Source: Gammaproteobacteria bacterium (lineage in GTDB: Bacteria; Pseudomonadota; Gammaproteobacteria; JAJFKG01). Taken from it: 64,000 bases of DNA. The stretch is taken from contig JAJFKG010000057.1 of NCBI GenBank assembly GCA_021773335.1, positions 62,001 through 126,000 on the forward strand, written 5' to 3'. Made by a program: the position numbers and the translations under genes. The notes beneath the pieces were generated by a model. It ran no database searches. It had not been told where the DNA came from and worked only from the letters and a program-made list of their open reading frames with translations. Below, in pieces: positions 42,585-50,480 of this stretch; the stretch's first letter is position 1; every line of letters begins with the position of its first letter.

Positions 42585-43295
42585 CTAATCCCCCGCTTGT
42601 TCTCCCCCGTGATGCTGGTTCCACAGTGTCACGGCCTCGGGCTCACGGATATATAGCGGCGCCAGCGTCATCGGGTCGCTTGCCGGGCCGGTCGCCGCCG
42701 CCCGCTGCCCAAGCCGCCAGACCGCCTCGCTGCGGGCCTGAGCGAATGTCGCGTCTAGCACGGACACGCCTTCATCGAGCCCATCCGGGATTGCCGGCAA
42801 CGGGTCTCCGATCAGGCACACCGGCCGGGGACAGGTCTCCAGGAGTTCGGCCATCGTGCGGAGCCCGGGCTCTAAGACGGCCGTCATGTCTTCGCCGTCT
42901 CGACGGTACACAGCGCTGTGAACGGTGTCGCGCTTGAGGTTCAGGCAGACCGCAACATGCGCCGCATCGCTCGGTGCGTTCTGCGCCAATACATCCAACG
43001 TCGGGATGCCGTACACCGCCGCCTTGCCGGCCAGCGCCAACATCTTCGCCGTGGTGATCCCGACGCGAAGCCCGGTGAACGAGCCGGGGCCCAGAGATAC
43101 ATACACCCGCCCCACCGCGCTTGGCACAACTTCGTGCTTTTTGCAAAGCGCGTCAATCTTTGGGATCAATTCCACGTTGTGGCGGCGCTTGTGCTCAAGT
43201 CCGGCGGTGTCAAGTATCTGGTCGTCCCGGCCAAGGGTCACCGACCCGCCGCGCCCGGACGTTTCGATTGCCAGGTTGTAAGGCCTGTCGCGCAT
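42585..43295 (-). CDS. tsaB: tRNA threonylcarbamoyladenosine biosynthesis protein TsaB
   Basis: A 236-residue actin-like ATPase-fold protein. Visible hallmarks: L-A-I-E-T-S-G-R-G-G-S-V near the N-terminus, H-N-V-E-L-I-P-K-I-D, and G-P-G-S-F-T-G-L-R-V-G. TsaB scaffolds TsaD in making the t6A modification at position 37 of ANN-reading tRNAs. The start is ATG 43295, chosen because TACAAT lies six bases before it (leaderless geometry); the in-frame upstream codons would put the start before the promoter. The C-terminal ~35 residues are somewhat longer than in E. coli. Confidence 0.92.
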   Translation of the reverse strand: MRDRPYNLAIETSGRGGSVTLGRDDQILDTAGLEHKRRHNVELIPKIDALCKKHEVVPSAVGRVYVSLGPGSFTGLRVGITTAKMLALAGKAAVYGIPTLDVLAQNAPSDAAHVAVCLNLKRDTVHSAVYRRDGEDMTAVLEPGLRTMAELLETCPRPVCLIGDPLPAIPDGLDEGVSVLDATFAQARSEAVWRLGQRAAATGPASDPMTLAPLYIREPEAVTLWNQHHGGEQAGD

Positions 43296-43301
43296 CGGGG
43301 C

Positions 43302-43307
43302 ATTGTA
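43302..43307 (-). promoter_or_regulatory. TACAAT -10 element of tsaB (leaderless geometry)
   Basis: On the minus strand TACAAT is followed by GCCCCG and the ATG at 43295, exactly six bases. This is also evidence for that start codon. Confidence 0.55.
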
Positions 43308-43329
43308 GTGCCTGGTTGCCACCTTGCCG

Positions 43330-43743
43330 TTAGCCCGGCCTCCTTCGTGCGATCAGGTAGGTGAAGGACCCGCTGAATCCGAACACGATGATCCCCTGCA
43401 GGCTGAAGATGCGTCTGATCGCCATGTCCAGCATGAACGGGGAGTAGATCTGCGTCTCCGCCCAGATGAACCCGGCCGCCGCGCCAAGCATAGCGATGAC
43501 CACGGCTGCGATCGCCAGGCCGTGGGGCACACCCTTGCTGACCAGCCGAACCGCCAGGCCCACCAGTGCGCCCATCGCCAGCACCGGGACGTCCTGGCCC
43601 AGCAGGAGCTTTCCGCTTAAGACGTAGATCAACACGGCCCCCGCCGCCGACGCGGCCAGCGCAACACCGATCGCCACAGCCGGGTTGGCTGGGTTGCCTG
43701 GTGATCCCGATCCGATGCCCGCGGGGTCAGTGTGATCTTCCAC
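43330..43743 (-). CDS. Hypothetical four-helix membrane protein
   Basis: A 137-residue integral membrane protein with about four hydrophobic helices (V-A-I-G-V-A-L-A-A-S..., M-G-A-L-V-G-L-A-V, I-A-A-V-V-I-A-M-L, I-I-V-F-G-F-S-G-S-F) and an Arg-rich C-terminus. No family motif is recognised. The start is GTG 43743 with GGGAG six bases upstream. It lies 14 bases after trpD and 34 bases before tsaB on the same strand, so it may be cotranscribed with trpD. Confidence 0.65.
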   Translation of the reverse strand: MEDHTDPAGIGSGSPGNPANPAVAIGVALAASAAGAVLIYVLSGKLLLGQDVPVLAMGALVGLAVRLVSKGVPHGLAIAAVVIAMLGAAAGFIWAETQIYSPFMLDMAIRRIFSLQGIIVFGFSGSFTYLIARRRPG

Positions 43744-43757
43744 GATGTGCTCCCGGG

Positions 43758-44825
43758 TTAGTCGGCCTTTGTCGGATCGGCCTGGGTGATCTCAACGAGC
43801 TTATCCAGCGCCCGCTGCGCCTTGCCGGAGTCGATCGACTCGGCGGCGACCTCGATGCCCTCGACCAGATCCTCGACGATATCCGCGACGACCAGCGCCG
43901 CCGCGGCGTTAAGACAGACGATGTCGCGCGCCGGGCCGTGGGCGCCGTCAAGCAGGTCGCGTATCACCTTGGCGCTCTGGTCCGGGCCCTGAACGCGCAG
44001 CCCCTGGGGGTGAGATAGCGGCATTCCCAGGGTCGTCGGGTCGACCTCATAGGTCTTGATCTGATCGTTCTTGACGTGGCTGATCTGGCTGGGGCCGCAG
44101 GCGCTAAGTTCATCCAGCCCGATGTGCGCCTGGCCGGTGGGCATAGGTAACTGCCCGTGCACGACCATCGCGTGCTCGCAGCCCAGCTTCTTTAGCACGT
44201 TGGCAAGCGTGATGGTCAGCGCGGGCTCGAACACACCGACGACCTGCCGCGTTGCGCCGGCGGGGTTGGTCAAGGGCCCGAGGATGTTGAAGATCGTGCG
44301 GAACCCAAGCTCTGCGCGGATCGGCGCCGCGTGCTTCATCGCAGGGTGGTGCGCCGGTGCGAAACAGAAGCAGATCCCCGCCTCATCCAGGCATTTGCTC
44401 AGCGTGTCGGGCTGGACCTGTAGCTTCACCCCCAGCGTCTGGAGGACCTGGCTTGACCCGGACTTGCTGGTGACGGCCTTGTTGCCGTGCTTGGCGACGA
44501 CCACATCGTGGGACCTAGCCGCGCCCGCGGCGACCAGGGAGGCGGCGGTCGAGATGTTAAACGTCCCGGCATGGTCGCCGCCGGTGCCCACCAGGTCGAT
44601 CGCCGTCAACCCGCCGGGGACCGTGACCTTCGTCGCCTTGGCGCGCATCACCTGTGCCGCGCCGACGATCTCATCGACCTTCGCGCCCCGAAGACTTATC
44701 AGCGACAGCAGCGACGCGGTCTGTGCAGGCGTCGATTGCCCGGTCATGATGATGTCAAACGCACGGACCGCCTGATCGACGGTAAGCGACTGTCCGACGG
44801 CCAACTGTGCGAGGATCGATTTCAT
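43758..44825 (-). CDS. trpD: Anthranilate phosphoribosyltransferase (TrpD)
   Basis: A 355-residue enzyme of tryptophan synthesis that transfers phosphoribose from PRPP to anthranilate. The PRPP loop is V-G-T-G-G-D-H-A-G-T-F-N-I-S-T, the Mg-binding and anthranilate site is K-H-G-N-K-A-V-T-S-K-S-G-S, and a second Mg motif D-E (G-L-D-E-L-S) follows. Length fits TrpD. It is isolated from other trp genes in the window and sits upstream of a membrane-protein gene. Confidence 0.95.
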   Translation of the reverse strand: MKSILAQLAVGQSLTVDQAVRAFDIIMTGQSTPAQTASLLSLISLRGAKVDEIVGAAQVMRAKATKVTVPGGLTAIDLVGTGGDHAGTFNISTAASLVAAGAARSHDVVVAKHGNKAVTSKSGSSQVLQTLGVKLQVQPDTLSKCLDEAGICFCFAPAHHPAMKHAAPIRAELGFRTIFNILGPLTNPAGATRQVVGVFEPALTITLANVLKKLGCEHAMVVHGQLPMPTGQAHIGLDELSACGPSQISHVKNDQIKTYEVDPTTLGMPLSHPQGLRVQGPDQSAKVIRDLLDGAHGPARDIVCLNAAAALVVADIVEDLVEGIEVAAESIDSGKAQRALDKLVEITQADPTKAD

Positions 44826-44937
44826 GGGCTGGGGCCTGATCGGGTTAGGTTTGTGTGTGAAGGGGTTTGGGTCGGCTCAGTAGAACAAGAAGAACGCACA
44901 CCGGGGGATCGTCCGGTTGCTCGTTGATTTCGACTAA

Positions 44938-45219
44938 CTAGACCAATTCGGTCAGTATCCACAGCGCCAAGGCCGCCAGGATCATGAACGCCACGATCTG
45001 GGCCGCCAGCACCGACGCCTCACGCGGGATCTTGCTTAGCCGATCGGTCTTGATCGTTTTGTAGACCACCGAGATCGCCACAACCATCGGCAAGAGAAGC
45101 AGCAGCCAGTACCGGTCGATCGGAAGCGGGTCCAGGAACGGGCGAAAACCCAGCGTCGTCGGTAAGGCCCCGGTCAGCACGCCCGCCACAGATTCAATCA
45201 GCGCGGTCAGCTCGGTCAT
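44938..45219 (-). CDS. Small membrane protein (93 aa)
   Basis: A protein with two transmembrane helices (W-L-L-L-L-L-P-M-V-V-A-I-S and A-F-M-I-L-A-A-L-A-L-W-I-L) and a short charged loop (K-T-I-K-T-D-R-L-S-K). Its ATG overlaps the stop of the upstream membrane-protein gene by 4 bases (ATGA), so the two are translationally coupled and probably form one complex. No family is recognised. Confidence 0.7.
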   Translation of the reverse strand: MTELTALIESVAGVLTGALPTTLGFRPFLDPLPIDRYWLLLLLPMVVAISVVYKTIKTDRLSKIPREASVLAAQIVAFMILAALALWILTELV

Positions 45220-45722
45220 GCCACGTCTCCCGCGCCGGCCGGCTCGGCTTGAGGCCCGCCGTCCCCCGCCTCTGTGTCACACGACTTCAGCCCGCGGTGA
45301 CGCGGGTCTGACGGGTCGCGGTACAGCACATCGATCACCGCCAGCAGGTTCAGCATCCCCGCCAGCGACGTGTACAGCACACCCTGCTCGTGGACGTGCC
45401 CGTAGCTGGGTTTGTACCGGCCAGCGGGGTTATCGGGCCTGGGCGGCTGGCTGTTGGGCTCCTGCAGCGACCGGTGAAAAACATCCACAATCACCGACGG
45501 CGCGAGCAACATCTGACCCATGAACCAGATCGGATGGCCTTTGCGGTCCAGCACGCTCACCCCGCCGATAAAAAACCCGCTAAGCCACAGCAGGCCGATG
45601 CTCACCATCAGGATCAGGCCGCGCCGCCACTGCCCAAGCAGCAGGTGGCCCAGCCCCGGCAGCAGCCAGGCGGCGATCGCCCCGATGAAGTGCCATCTCG
45701 GCAAAGAGGTTTCACGGGTCAA
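45216..45722 (-). CDS. Polytopic membrane protein, TM2/DUF6677-like
   Basis: A 168-residue protein with an opening motif A-W-L-L-P-G-L-G-H-L-L-L-G-Q-W-R-R-G-L, as in TM2-type or DUF6677-type planctomycete membrane proteins, and about four helices before a Pro/Gly-rich tail. The function is unknown. TTG 45722 is the start; a GGAG tract lies about nine bases before it. The 3' end overlaps the next gene (4 bases). Confidence 0.65.
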   Translation of the reverse strand: MTRETSLPRWHFIGAIAAWLLPGLGHLLLGQWRRGLILMVSIGLLWLSGFFIGGVSVLDRKGHPIWFMGQMLLAPSVIVDVFHRSLQEPNSQPPRPDNPAGRYKPSYGHVHEQGVLYTSLAGMLNLLAVIDVLYRDPSDPRHRGLKSCDTEAGDGGPQAEPAGAGDVA

Positions 45723-45796
45723 GTCGTCATGCTCCTCACGGGCCCGCCGCCGGCCCCTCTACAAGAAAATTTCCGCACCAGGGGGGCTGATTATCA

Positions 45797-45824
45797 TTGA
45801 CAAACCCCACGGGACAGATAGTTT
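45797..45824 (+). promoter_or_regulatory. Sigma-70-type promoter before the acidic-protein gene
   Basis: TTGACA (45797-45802) is perfect; TAGTTT (45819-45824) lies 16 bases later. The leader would be about 85 bases. It is the best -35 box seen in the window. Confidence 0.55.
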
Positions 45825-45915
45825 AACCGCGGGAATGGTGTCCGGCCACCGATGATCCCGGCCCCCCCGATCAGCACGGCACGGCGAACCCGGCCCATAC
45901 CCGGACAAGGAGACA

Positions 45916-46158
45916 ATGATGTTCAGCCAAACCCATAAACTGACCGATCCGCTCTTTGAGTCTTTATTGGGTTATCGCCTCACGCCATCCCCCACAACCG
46001 CCGTTCCTATCGGGTCCGAAGACAGCGATATGGAGGACGACGACTTTTTAGACGATGAAGAAGACGACGACTTCGACGACGATATGTTGGATGACGACGA
46101 CGATGACGATCTCCTTGACGATGAGGACGACGACGACCTCCTTGACGACGACGAATAA
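45916..46158 (+). CDS. Highly acidic Asp/Leu-repeat small protein
   Basis: An 80-residue protein. Residues 1-36 are ordinary (M-M-F-S-Q-T-H-K-L-T-D-P). Residues ~38-80 are almost only Asp, Glu and Leu in a rough repeat (DDDDLLDDEDDDDLLDDD). AAGGAG lies five bases before the ATG, and the promoter at 45797 fits, so it is probably a real gene. Possible roles are metal binding, a nucleic-acid mimic or a ribosome/RNA-binding modulator; none is supported by homology. The next gene follows 71 bases downstream and may share the transcript. Confidence 0.6.
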   Translation: MMFSQTHKLTDPLFESLLGYRLTPSPTTAVPIGSEDSDMEDDDFLDDEEDDDFDDDMLDDDDDDDLLDDEDDDDLLDDDE

Positions 46159-46229
46159 GGCCGGGAGCCAACGGGTTGTGCCGTTATTTCAAGGCGCCTC
46201 ACGGGGGCGACCCAGACAGGAGCCAGCCC

Positions 46230-46637
46230 ATGACAGACCACGCCAAGCCACCAGCGGACGACGCCAAGTCAGCCGACAATCGCAGGGAAGGGCAAGGCCC
46301 CGACCGGCGCAAGTCCGTCGTCGACCTCCGCGCCCCGGGCACCGGGCTTGAGCGCAGGCGCGGTCCGGGCCGACGCCGAAGCGACTTCATGAAGGCCGCA
46401 GAAGAAGGCGAGATGACCCACGAGCAGTTCCTGTTCATCAAGGCTATCGACGCCTACAAGCGCGTCAACGACAAGCCCTTCCCGACCTGGACCGAGGTCC
46501 TGGAAGTGATCCGCAAACTCGGCTACCGAAAAACCGTTGACTCGTCGTTGAAGCTCGACGCCGTCGAAGACTGGACCGAATCCGCCGACGCCCCGGCCTT
46601 CCCCCCCAACGAGGAAGAGATCGAAGACGCGGCGTGA
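46230..46637 (+). CDS. Conserved basic planctomycete-type protein (135 aa)
   Basis: A 135-residue cytoplasmic protein. The N-terminal half is basic and unordered (R-R-G-P-G-R-R-R-S-D-F). The C-terminal half has an ordered core: T-H-E-Q-F-L-F-I-K-A-I-D-A-Y-K-R, F-P-T-W-T-E-V-L-E-V-I-R-K-L-G-Y-R-K, with the helix-turn-helix feel of a small DNA-binding domain. Function unknown. The ATG 46230 has AGGAG seven bases upstream. It is followed by a strong terminator. Confidence 0.65.
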   Translation: MTDHAKPPADDAKSADNRREGQGPDRRKSVVDLRAPGTGLERRRGPGRRRSDFMKAAEEGEMTHEQFLFIKAIDAYKRVNDKPFPTWTEVLEVIRKLGYRKTVDSSLKLDAVEDWTESADAPAFPPNEEEIEDAA

Positions 46638-46674
46638 CGGGGCGAATCGTCTGCACTTAGCTAATAGCACTTAG

Positions 46675-46702
46675 CCCTTGGCGCGAGCCGAGGGTTTTTT
46701 TT
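46675..46702 (+). terminator. Rho-independent terminator after the 135-aa gene
   Basis: CCCTTGGC-GCGA-GCCGAGGG (8-bp stem, one G-T pair) followed by eight T residues (46695-46702). Confidence 0.9.
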
Positions 46703-46876
46703 AAGATTGGCGCCGTGTGACGGTTGATCTGATCTCCGGGGATATCTCACCACAGAGCCGCAGAGACGAGAGAAAGAAAAGAGTCCACAGATGTACAGGG
46801 TATTCAGGGTGGGATTCATAGAACCTCGGCCTTAACTTCCCGACCATCTTGTTAATCTGCGGATGCCCCCGGATTC

Positions 46877-47797
46877 TCAGCGATCCAGCGAGACTTCCTG
46901 GTAAATCTTCGACACCGCCTCGCCGTCGAGTTTGTCGAAGTCTTCGCGTCTTGGGGTGATCAGCAGGCCGAGCATGTCGACCAGGCCGGGGCTGACCAGG
47001 ACTTGACCGTCTCCGGCCCCGAAGTTAGTGGGGCGGTGGGAGGTGCGGGGGAAGAGGATGACGCGGAGTTTGCCGTCGGTGTGCAGGGCCAGCGCATTGA
47101 GCATGGGCTCGGGGTCAGCGGGGTATTGCTTGGCCAGCTTCGCGAGAAGATCCTCGACATGTTCTTGCACGGCCAAACGGTCCGTGCCATCAAGGGCAAT
47201 AGCCACAGGCCAAGGTTCACTTGTCTGACCGATGGCCCCGCTACCGCTCTTGTCGATCCAGCCAATAAAGCCTTCAGGGTCTGCGAGCAACTGTTGCTCG
47301 AACGGCGTCGAGCCCAGCGGGCTGGCCTGCAGGTGCAGGTGGTCGGGCGCGGACGCGCCGCACTTCGGGCCGTTGTAGAACACCGTGTATTCACCGCTTA
47401 ACCGCTCGGCGAGTTCGAGCATCTTGGGTAGGCAGTCAGCGATCAACTGCGGCTGGTGAGACAGCGTCGGGATCGTGAAGTGCGGGTTGAAGATCGGCAT
47501 CGGGTTGCAGAGGAAGACATACCCGTCCCCGGCATCGACCCCGCGCTGCTCGGCGGGGCGGTTCTTCTCACAAAGAAAGCAGGGGCGCGCCGCGATCGAC
47601 TTGGCGTCTACTTTTGCTGACGCGCTGACGACCCGGCCGGGGTTGAACTGCAATCTGCAACGCAGCCCCCCGTGCTCGACTTCTCGCAACTCGGAGTTGG
47701 CGAGATACTCGACCCCGCGCGCCATCATCGGCCATTCGTCTGCCTGCTCATCCCACAGCGCCTGTAGCCGCCGGGCCAGGTCATCTGCTGCAGCCAC
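46877..47797 (-). CDS. DUF4922/GalT-like nucleotide phosphorylase-family protein
   Basis: A 306-residue protein related to HIT/GalT nucleotidylyltransferases. A C-F-L-C-E-K-N-R-P motif (zinc-binding CxxC) is followed by the catalytic region A-P-D-H-L-H-L-Q-A-S-P, with the H-x-H-x-Q signature. By family, such enzymes transfer nucleotidyl groups or phosphorylate nucleotide sugars or dinucleotides. The start is GTG 47797, overlapping the end of the glycosyltransferase gene by 17 bases, so the pair is co-translated and probably acts in one sugar pathway. The nucleotide sugar is not known. Confidence 0.75.
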   Translation of the reverse strand: MAAADDLARRLQALWDEQADEWPMMARGVEYLANSELREVEHGGLRCRLQFNPGRVVSASAKVDAKSIAARPCFLCEKNRPAEQRGVDAGDGYVFLCNPMPIFNPHFTIPTLSHQPQLIADCLPKMLELAERLSGEYTVFYNGPKCGASAPDHLHLQASPLGSTPFEQQLLADPEGFIGWIDKSGSGAIGQTSEPWPVAIALDGTDRLAVQEHVEDLLAKLAKQYPADPEPMLNALALHTDGKLRVILFPRTSHRPTNFGAGDGQVLVSPGLVDMLGLLITPRREDFDKLDGEAVSKIYQEVSLDR

Positions 47798-49274
47798 AGG
47801 CCACCCCCGCGTTGAGCTTCTGCCGCGTCATTACCTCCAGCGTCCGAAGCCGGTCTTTGTACAGGTCGTGCCTGTTCTTTACGTCCAGCGGCAGGTCGGC
47901 GTCGGTGTTGTCGTCCCACCTTCGGCAGAGGTAGAGCGCATCGTAGATCCGGCCGATCTCGTAACGCCGGGACAGCGCCATCGCGATCCCGTAGTCCTCG
48001 CCGTAGCTGGTATTGGGTAGCGGGTTTTGGCGCATGATCCTGGTGCTGAACGCACGCGGTGCTCCGATCCCGTTGACACGCAGCAGGTTGTTTCGGCCGT
48101 TGTCCCGGGTCCACTCCTTGTGGTCGATCAGCCCCGGCGGGATCTCCTGCAAATCAAAGTTCACCATCCGGTAGGCCCCGACAACCATCGCGTAAGGCCC
48201 CGCCTCCAGCGCGCCCACCATGTTTGTGACCGTCTTCTCGTCGCTGTAGATGTCGTCCGAGTCGAGCTGGACGGCCCATTTGCCGCAATGCTTACTTTGC
48301 AGCGCATAGTTCCAGCACCCGCCTATCCCTAAGTCTTTCGTGTCGGGGACGAGGTGGACGAGGTTGGGATACTTCTTGCAGGCCTCTTGAAGAAGCTCGG
48401 TCGTGCCGTCGGTCGAGTGGTTGTCAACGATGATGACGTTGAAGTCGAAGTCGGCCGACTGTTCGCAGGCGGATTTGACCGCGTCGCTGACGGTTTTGAT
48501 CCGATCACGCACGGGGATGATGACGCTGGCCCTGACCGGGAAATCGCCGTCGACATCGGGCGTCTGGAAGGAAGGCTCGAGATACACGCCGATCCGTTTG
48601 AGGTGCTCGGTGACGATTTTTTCTTTTTCGAGTTGCGCCGCCTGGTTGCGTGGGTCGACGTAGTCGAAGAGTTTTTTACCGGTCGGGCGGTCATCGGGGT
48701 TGGGCCGGGTGTAGAGCGGCTCGGGCAGTCGTATCGGCATGCCGACCGCTGAGATGCGCAGGCGCAGGTCGTAGAATGCGCCGCTTTCAGAATCCATCAA
48801 CTCGCCCGAGTCGGCAAGCGCCTGTCGGATGGCCTTGCCCGACCACGCGGTGACAGGCCCGAATTCGAAGTCGTCGCGAAGGCTGCCGAGCTGGAAGTCG
48901 TTGGTCGCGCAGGGCTTTGGCCCGTCGGCCGAGTCCTGTGTGTAGTGGCTGTACATCATCGCCGCGCCGCTACCGCAGACCGACTTGGCGAGCCTGAACA
49001 AAGACGCCGCCGGCATCGTGACCTCGTCCTGCACGCAGAGCATCGTCCCGTTGTCCAGCGACGACAACACTTCGCGCCACACCGCACCTGACAGCGGCTT
49101 GTCGGTGACGACCTGCTCAACGGGGAACGTCGCGCCGGGGGAACCGGGGGCGGGTGTTTGCGACTCTGGGCCGATCAACACGACACGCTTGATCGGCGTG
49201 GGGGCCCAGGCGGACAACAGTTGGTTCAACCAGCCATCGGTCAGGCCGGCGTGGGGGATCACAACGGTAATCAC
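47781..49274 (-). CDS. Glycosyltransferase family 2
   Basis: A 497-residue protein. The N-terminal ~220 residues hold a Rossmann-like region (V-V-I-P-H-A-G-L). The GT-A domain starts near residue 245 with A-S-V-I-I-P-V-R-D-R, then V-I-I-V-D-N-H-S-T-D-G-T, G-G-C-W-N-Y-A, and the metal-binding Q-L-D-S-D-D. It transfers a sugar from a nucleotide donor. No membrane helix is visible, so it is cytoplasmic. GTG 49274 has GGAGA eight bases before it. The next gene overlaps by 17 bases; nagZ lies 40 bases upstream in the transcript. Confidence 0.85.
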   Translation of the reverse strand: MITVVIPHAGLTDGWLNQLLSAWAPTPIKRVVLIGPESQTPAPGSPGATFPVEQVVTDKPLSGAVWREVLSSLDNGTMLCVQDEVTMPAASLFRLAKSVCGSGAAMMYSHYTQDSADGPKPCATNDFQLGSLRDDFEFGPVTAWSGKAIRQALADSGELMDSESGAFYDLRLRISAVGMPIRLPEPLYTRPNPDDRPTGKKLFDYVDPRNQAAQLEKEKIVTEHLKRIGVYLEPSFQTPDVDGDFPVRASVIIPVRDRIKTVSDAVKSACEQSADFDFNVIIVDNHSTDGTTELLQEACKKYPNLVHLVPDTKDLGIGGCWNYALQSKHCGKWAVQLDSDDIYSDEKTVTNMVGALEAGPYAMVVGAYRMVNFDLQEIPPGLIDHKEWTRDNGRNNLLRVNGIGAPRAFSTRIMRQNPLPNTSYGEDYGIAMALSRRYEIGRIYDALYLCRRWDDNTDADLPLDVKNRHDLYKDRLRTLEVMTRQKLNAGVACGCSR

Positions 49275-49314
49275 TTAGACGTCTCCAAAAAAAAGTTGCG
49301 TGTGCTTCGGCGGG

Positions 49315-50442
49315 TTAGGTATTGAGCCATCGGCGGGCATCGGTCGGGTCATAGGCCGTATTGCCCTGGTCGGCGCAGGCCTCGTGGCTGAACATCTGGT
49401 CAGCGAGTTTGCGGTGTTCATCACAGCCGATGATCGACAGGTCCGGGTCTTGCAGCGGGGGTTTGGCGTAGTGTTGATTGAACTTATCCTGTCGGCGATT
49501 GGCGATGGCGACCTGCTTTGCGAGCGAATCATCTTTCTCAGCGGCCTGTATAAGTGTATCGATCGCCGAGTGCATCACCTCGGGGTGGTGGCACGCCAGC
49601 AAGCAGTCGGCCCCTGCGGCGGTACCGACCACGACCGCCTGATTGACGCCGAAGTGGTCGGTGATCGCTTTCATCTCCAGGTCGTCGCTGATGACCAGCC
49701 CGTCGAAACCCATTTCCTTTCGAAGCAGCCCGTCGATAATGGGCTTGCTCATGGTCGCGGGGTATTGGCTGTCCAGCGCTTCGTAGATGATGTGCGCGGT
49801 CATGACACTGGCAACCCCCGCACGGCAGGCTGCGCGGAACGGGGGCAGTTCGATTTCGTTGAGCCGGGCCATGTCGTGGCGGACGTGGGGCAGGTCCTTG
49901 TGACTGTCTTCGACGGTGTCTCCGTGACCCGGGAAGTGCTTGGCGCAGGCGGCCATCCCTTCTGATTGCAGCCCCTGCATCAACGCCACACCCATCCGTG
50001 TGACCAGGTCCGCGTCGTCTGCGAACGACCGGGCGGCGATTACGGGATTGTCCTCGTGGGTATCCACATCCAGCACCGGGGCGAGGTTCATGTCGAACCC
50101 GACCGCTTGCAGTTCCCGGGCGAACATCTTCCCGACATTTCGGACCAGTTCTTCGTCGCCGATCTTCCCGAGCACGCGCATCGGCGGGGTCTGGGTGAAC
50201 GGCTCGCGGACACGCATGACCCGGCCGCCCTCGTGATCGATCGACACGGGCAGAGGTCTGCTTACCTGCCGCTTCATGTGCGCGATCAGCGCCGCCGCCT
50301 GCCTGGGCGATTCGATGTTGCGGGCAAACAGGATCACCCCGCCGACCCCCCGATCAAGCAGGCGCATCAGGTCGTCGCTGGGGGTGGTCCCATCGAACCC
50401 GACCCAGAACATCTTCGCAACGGCTGATTGCAGATCGGGCAT
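49315..50442 (-). CDS. nagZ: Beta-N-acetylhexosaminidase (NagZ, GH3)
   Basis: A 375-residue cytoplasmic GH3 enzyme. Key parts: P-V-S-I-D-H-E-G-G-R-V (substrate strand), A-P-V-L-D-V, A-C-A-K-H-F-P-G-H-G-D-T-x-x-D-S-H (catalytic His loop) and V-I-S-D-D-L-E-M-K-A-I (nucleophile Asp). NagZ removes GlcNAc from anhydromuropeptides in peptidoglycan recycling. Its presence fits a cell wall. It starts the nagZ-GT2-GalT-like series on this strand. Confidence 0.93.
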   Translation of the reverse strand: MPDLQSAVAKMFWVGFDGTTPSDDLMRLLDRGVGGVILFARNIESPRQAAALIAHMKRQVSRPLPVSIDHEGGRVMRVREPFTQTPPMRVLGKIGDEELVRNVGKMFARELQAVGFDMNLAPVLDVDTHEDNPVIAARSFADDADLVTRMGVALMQGLQSEGMAACAKHFPGHGDTVEDSHKDLPHVRHDMARLNEIELPPFRAACRAGVASVMTAHIIYEALDSQYPATMSKPIIDGLLRKEMGFDGLVISDDLEMKAITDHFGVNQAVVVGTAAGADCLLACHHPEVMHSAIDTLIQAAEKDDSLAKQVAIANRRQDKFNQHYAKPPLQDPDLSIIGCDEHRKLADQMFSHEACADQGNTAYDPTDARRWLNT

Positions 50443-50480
50443 CTTACATCTGGCTGCTTAGGCGTTACCGCCTCACACGC

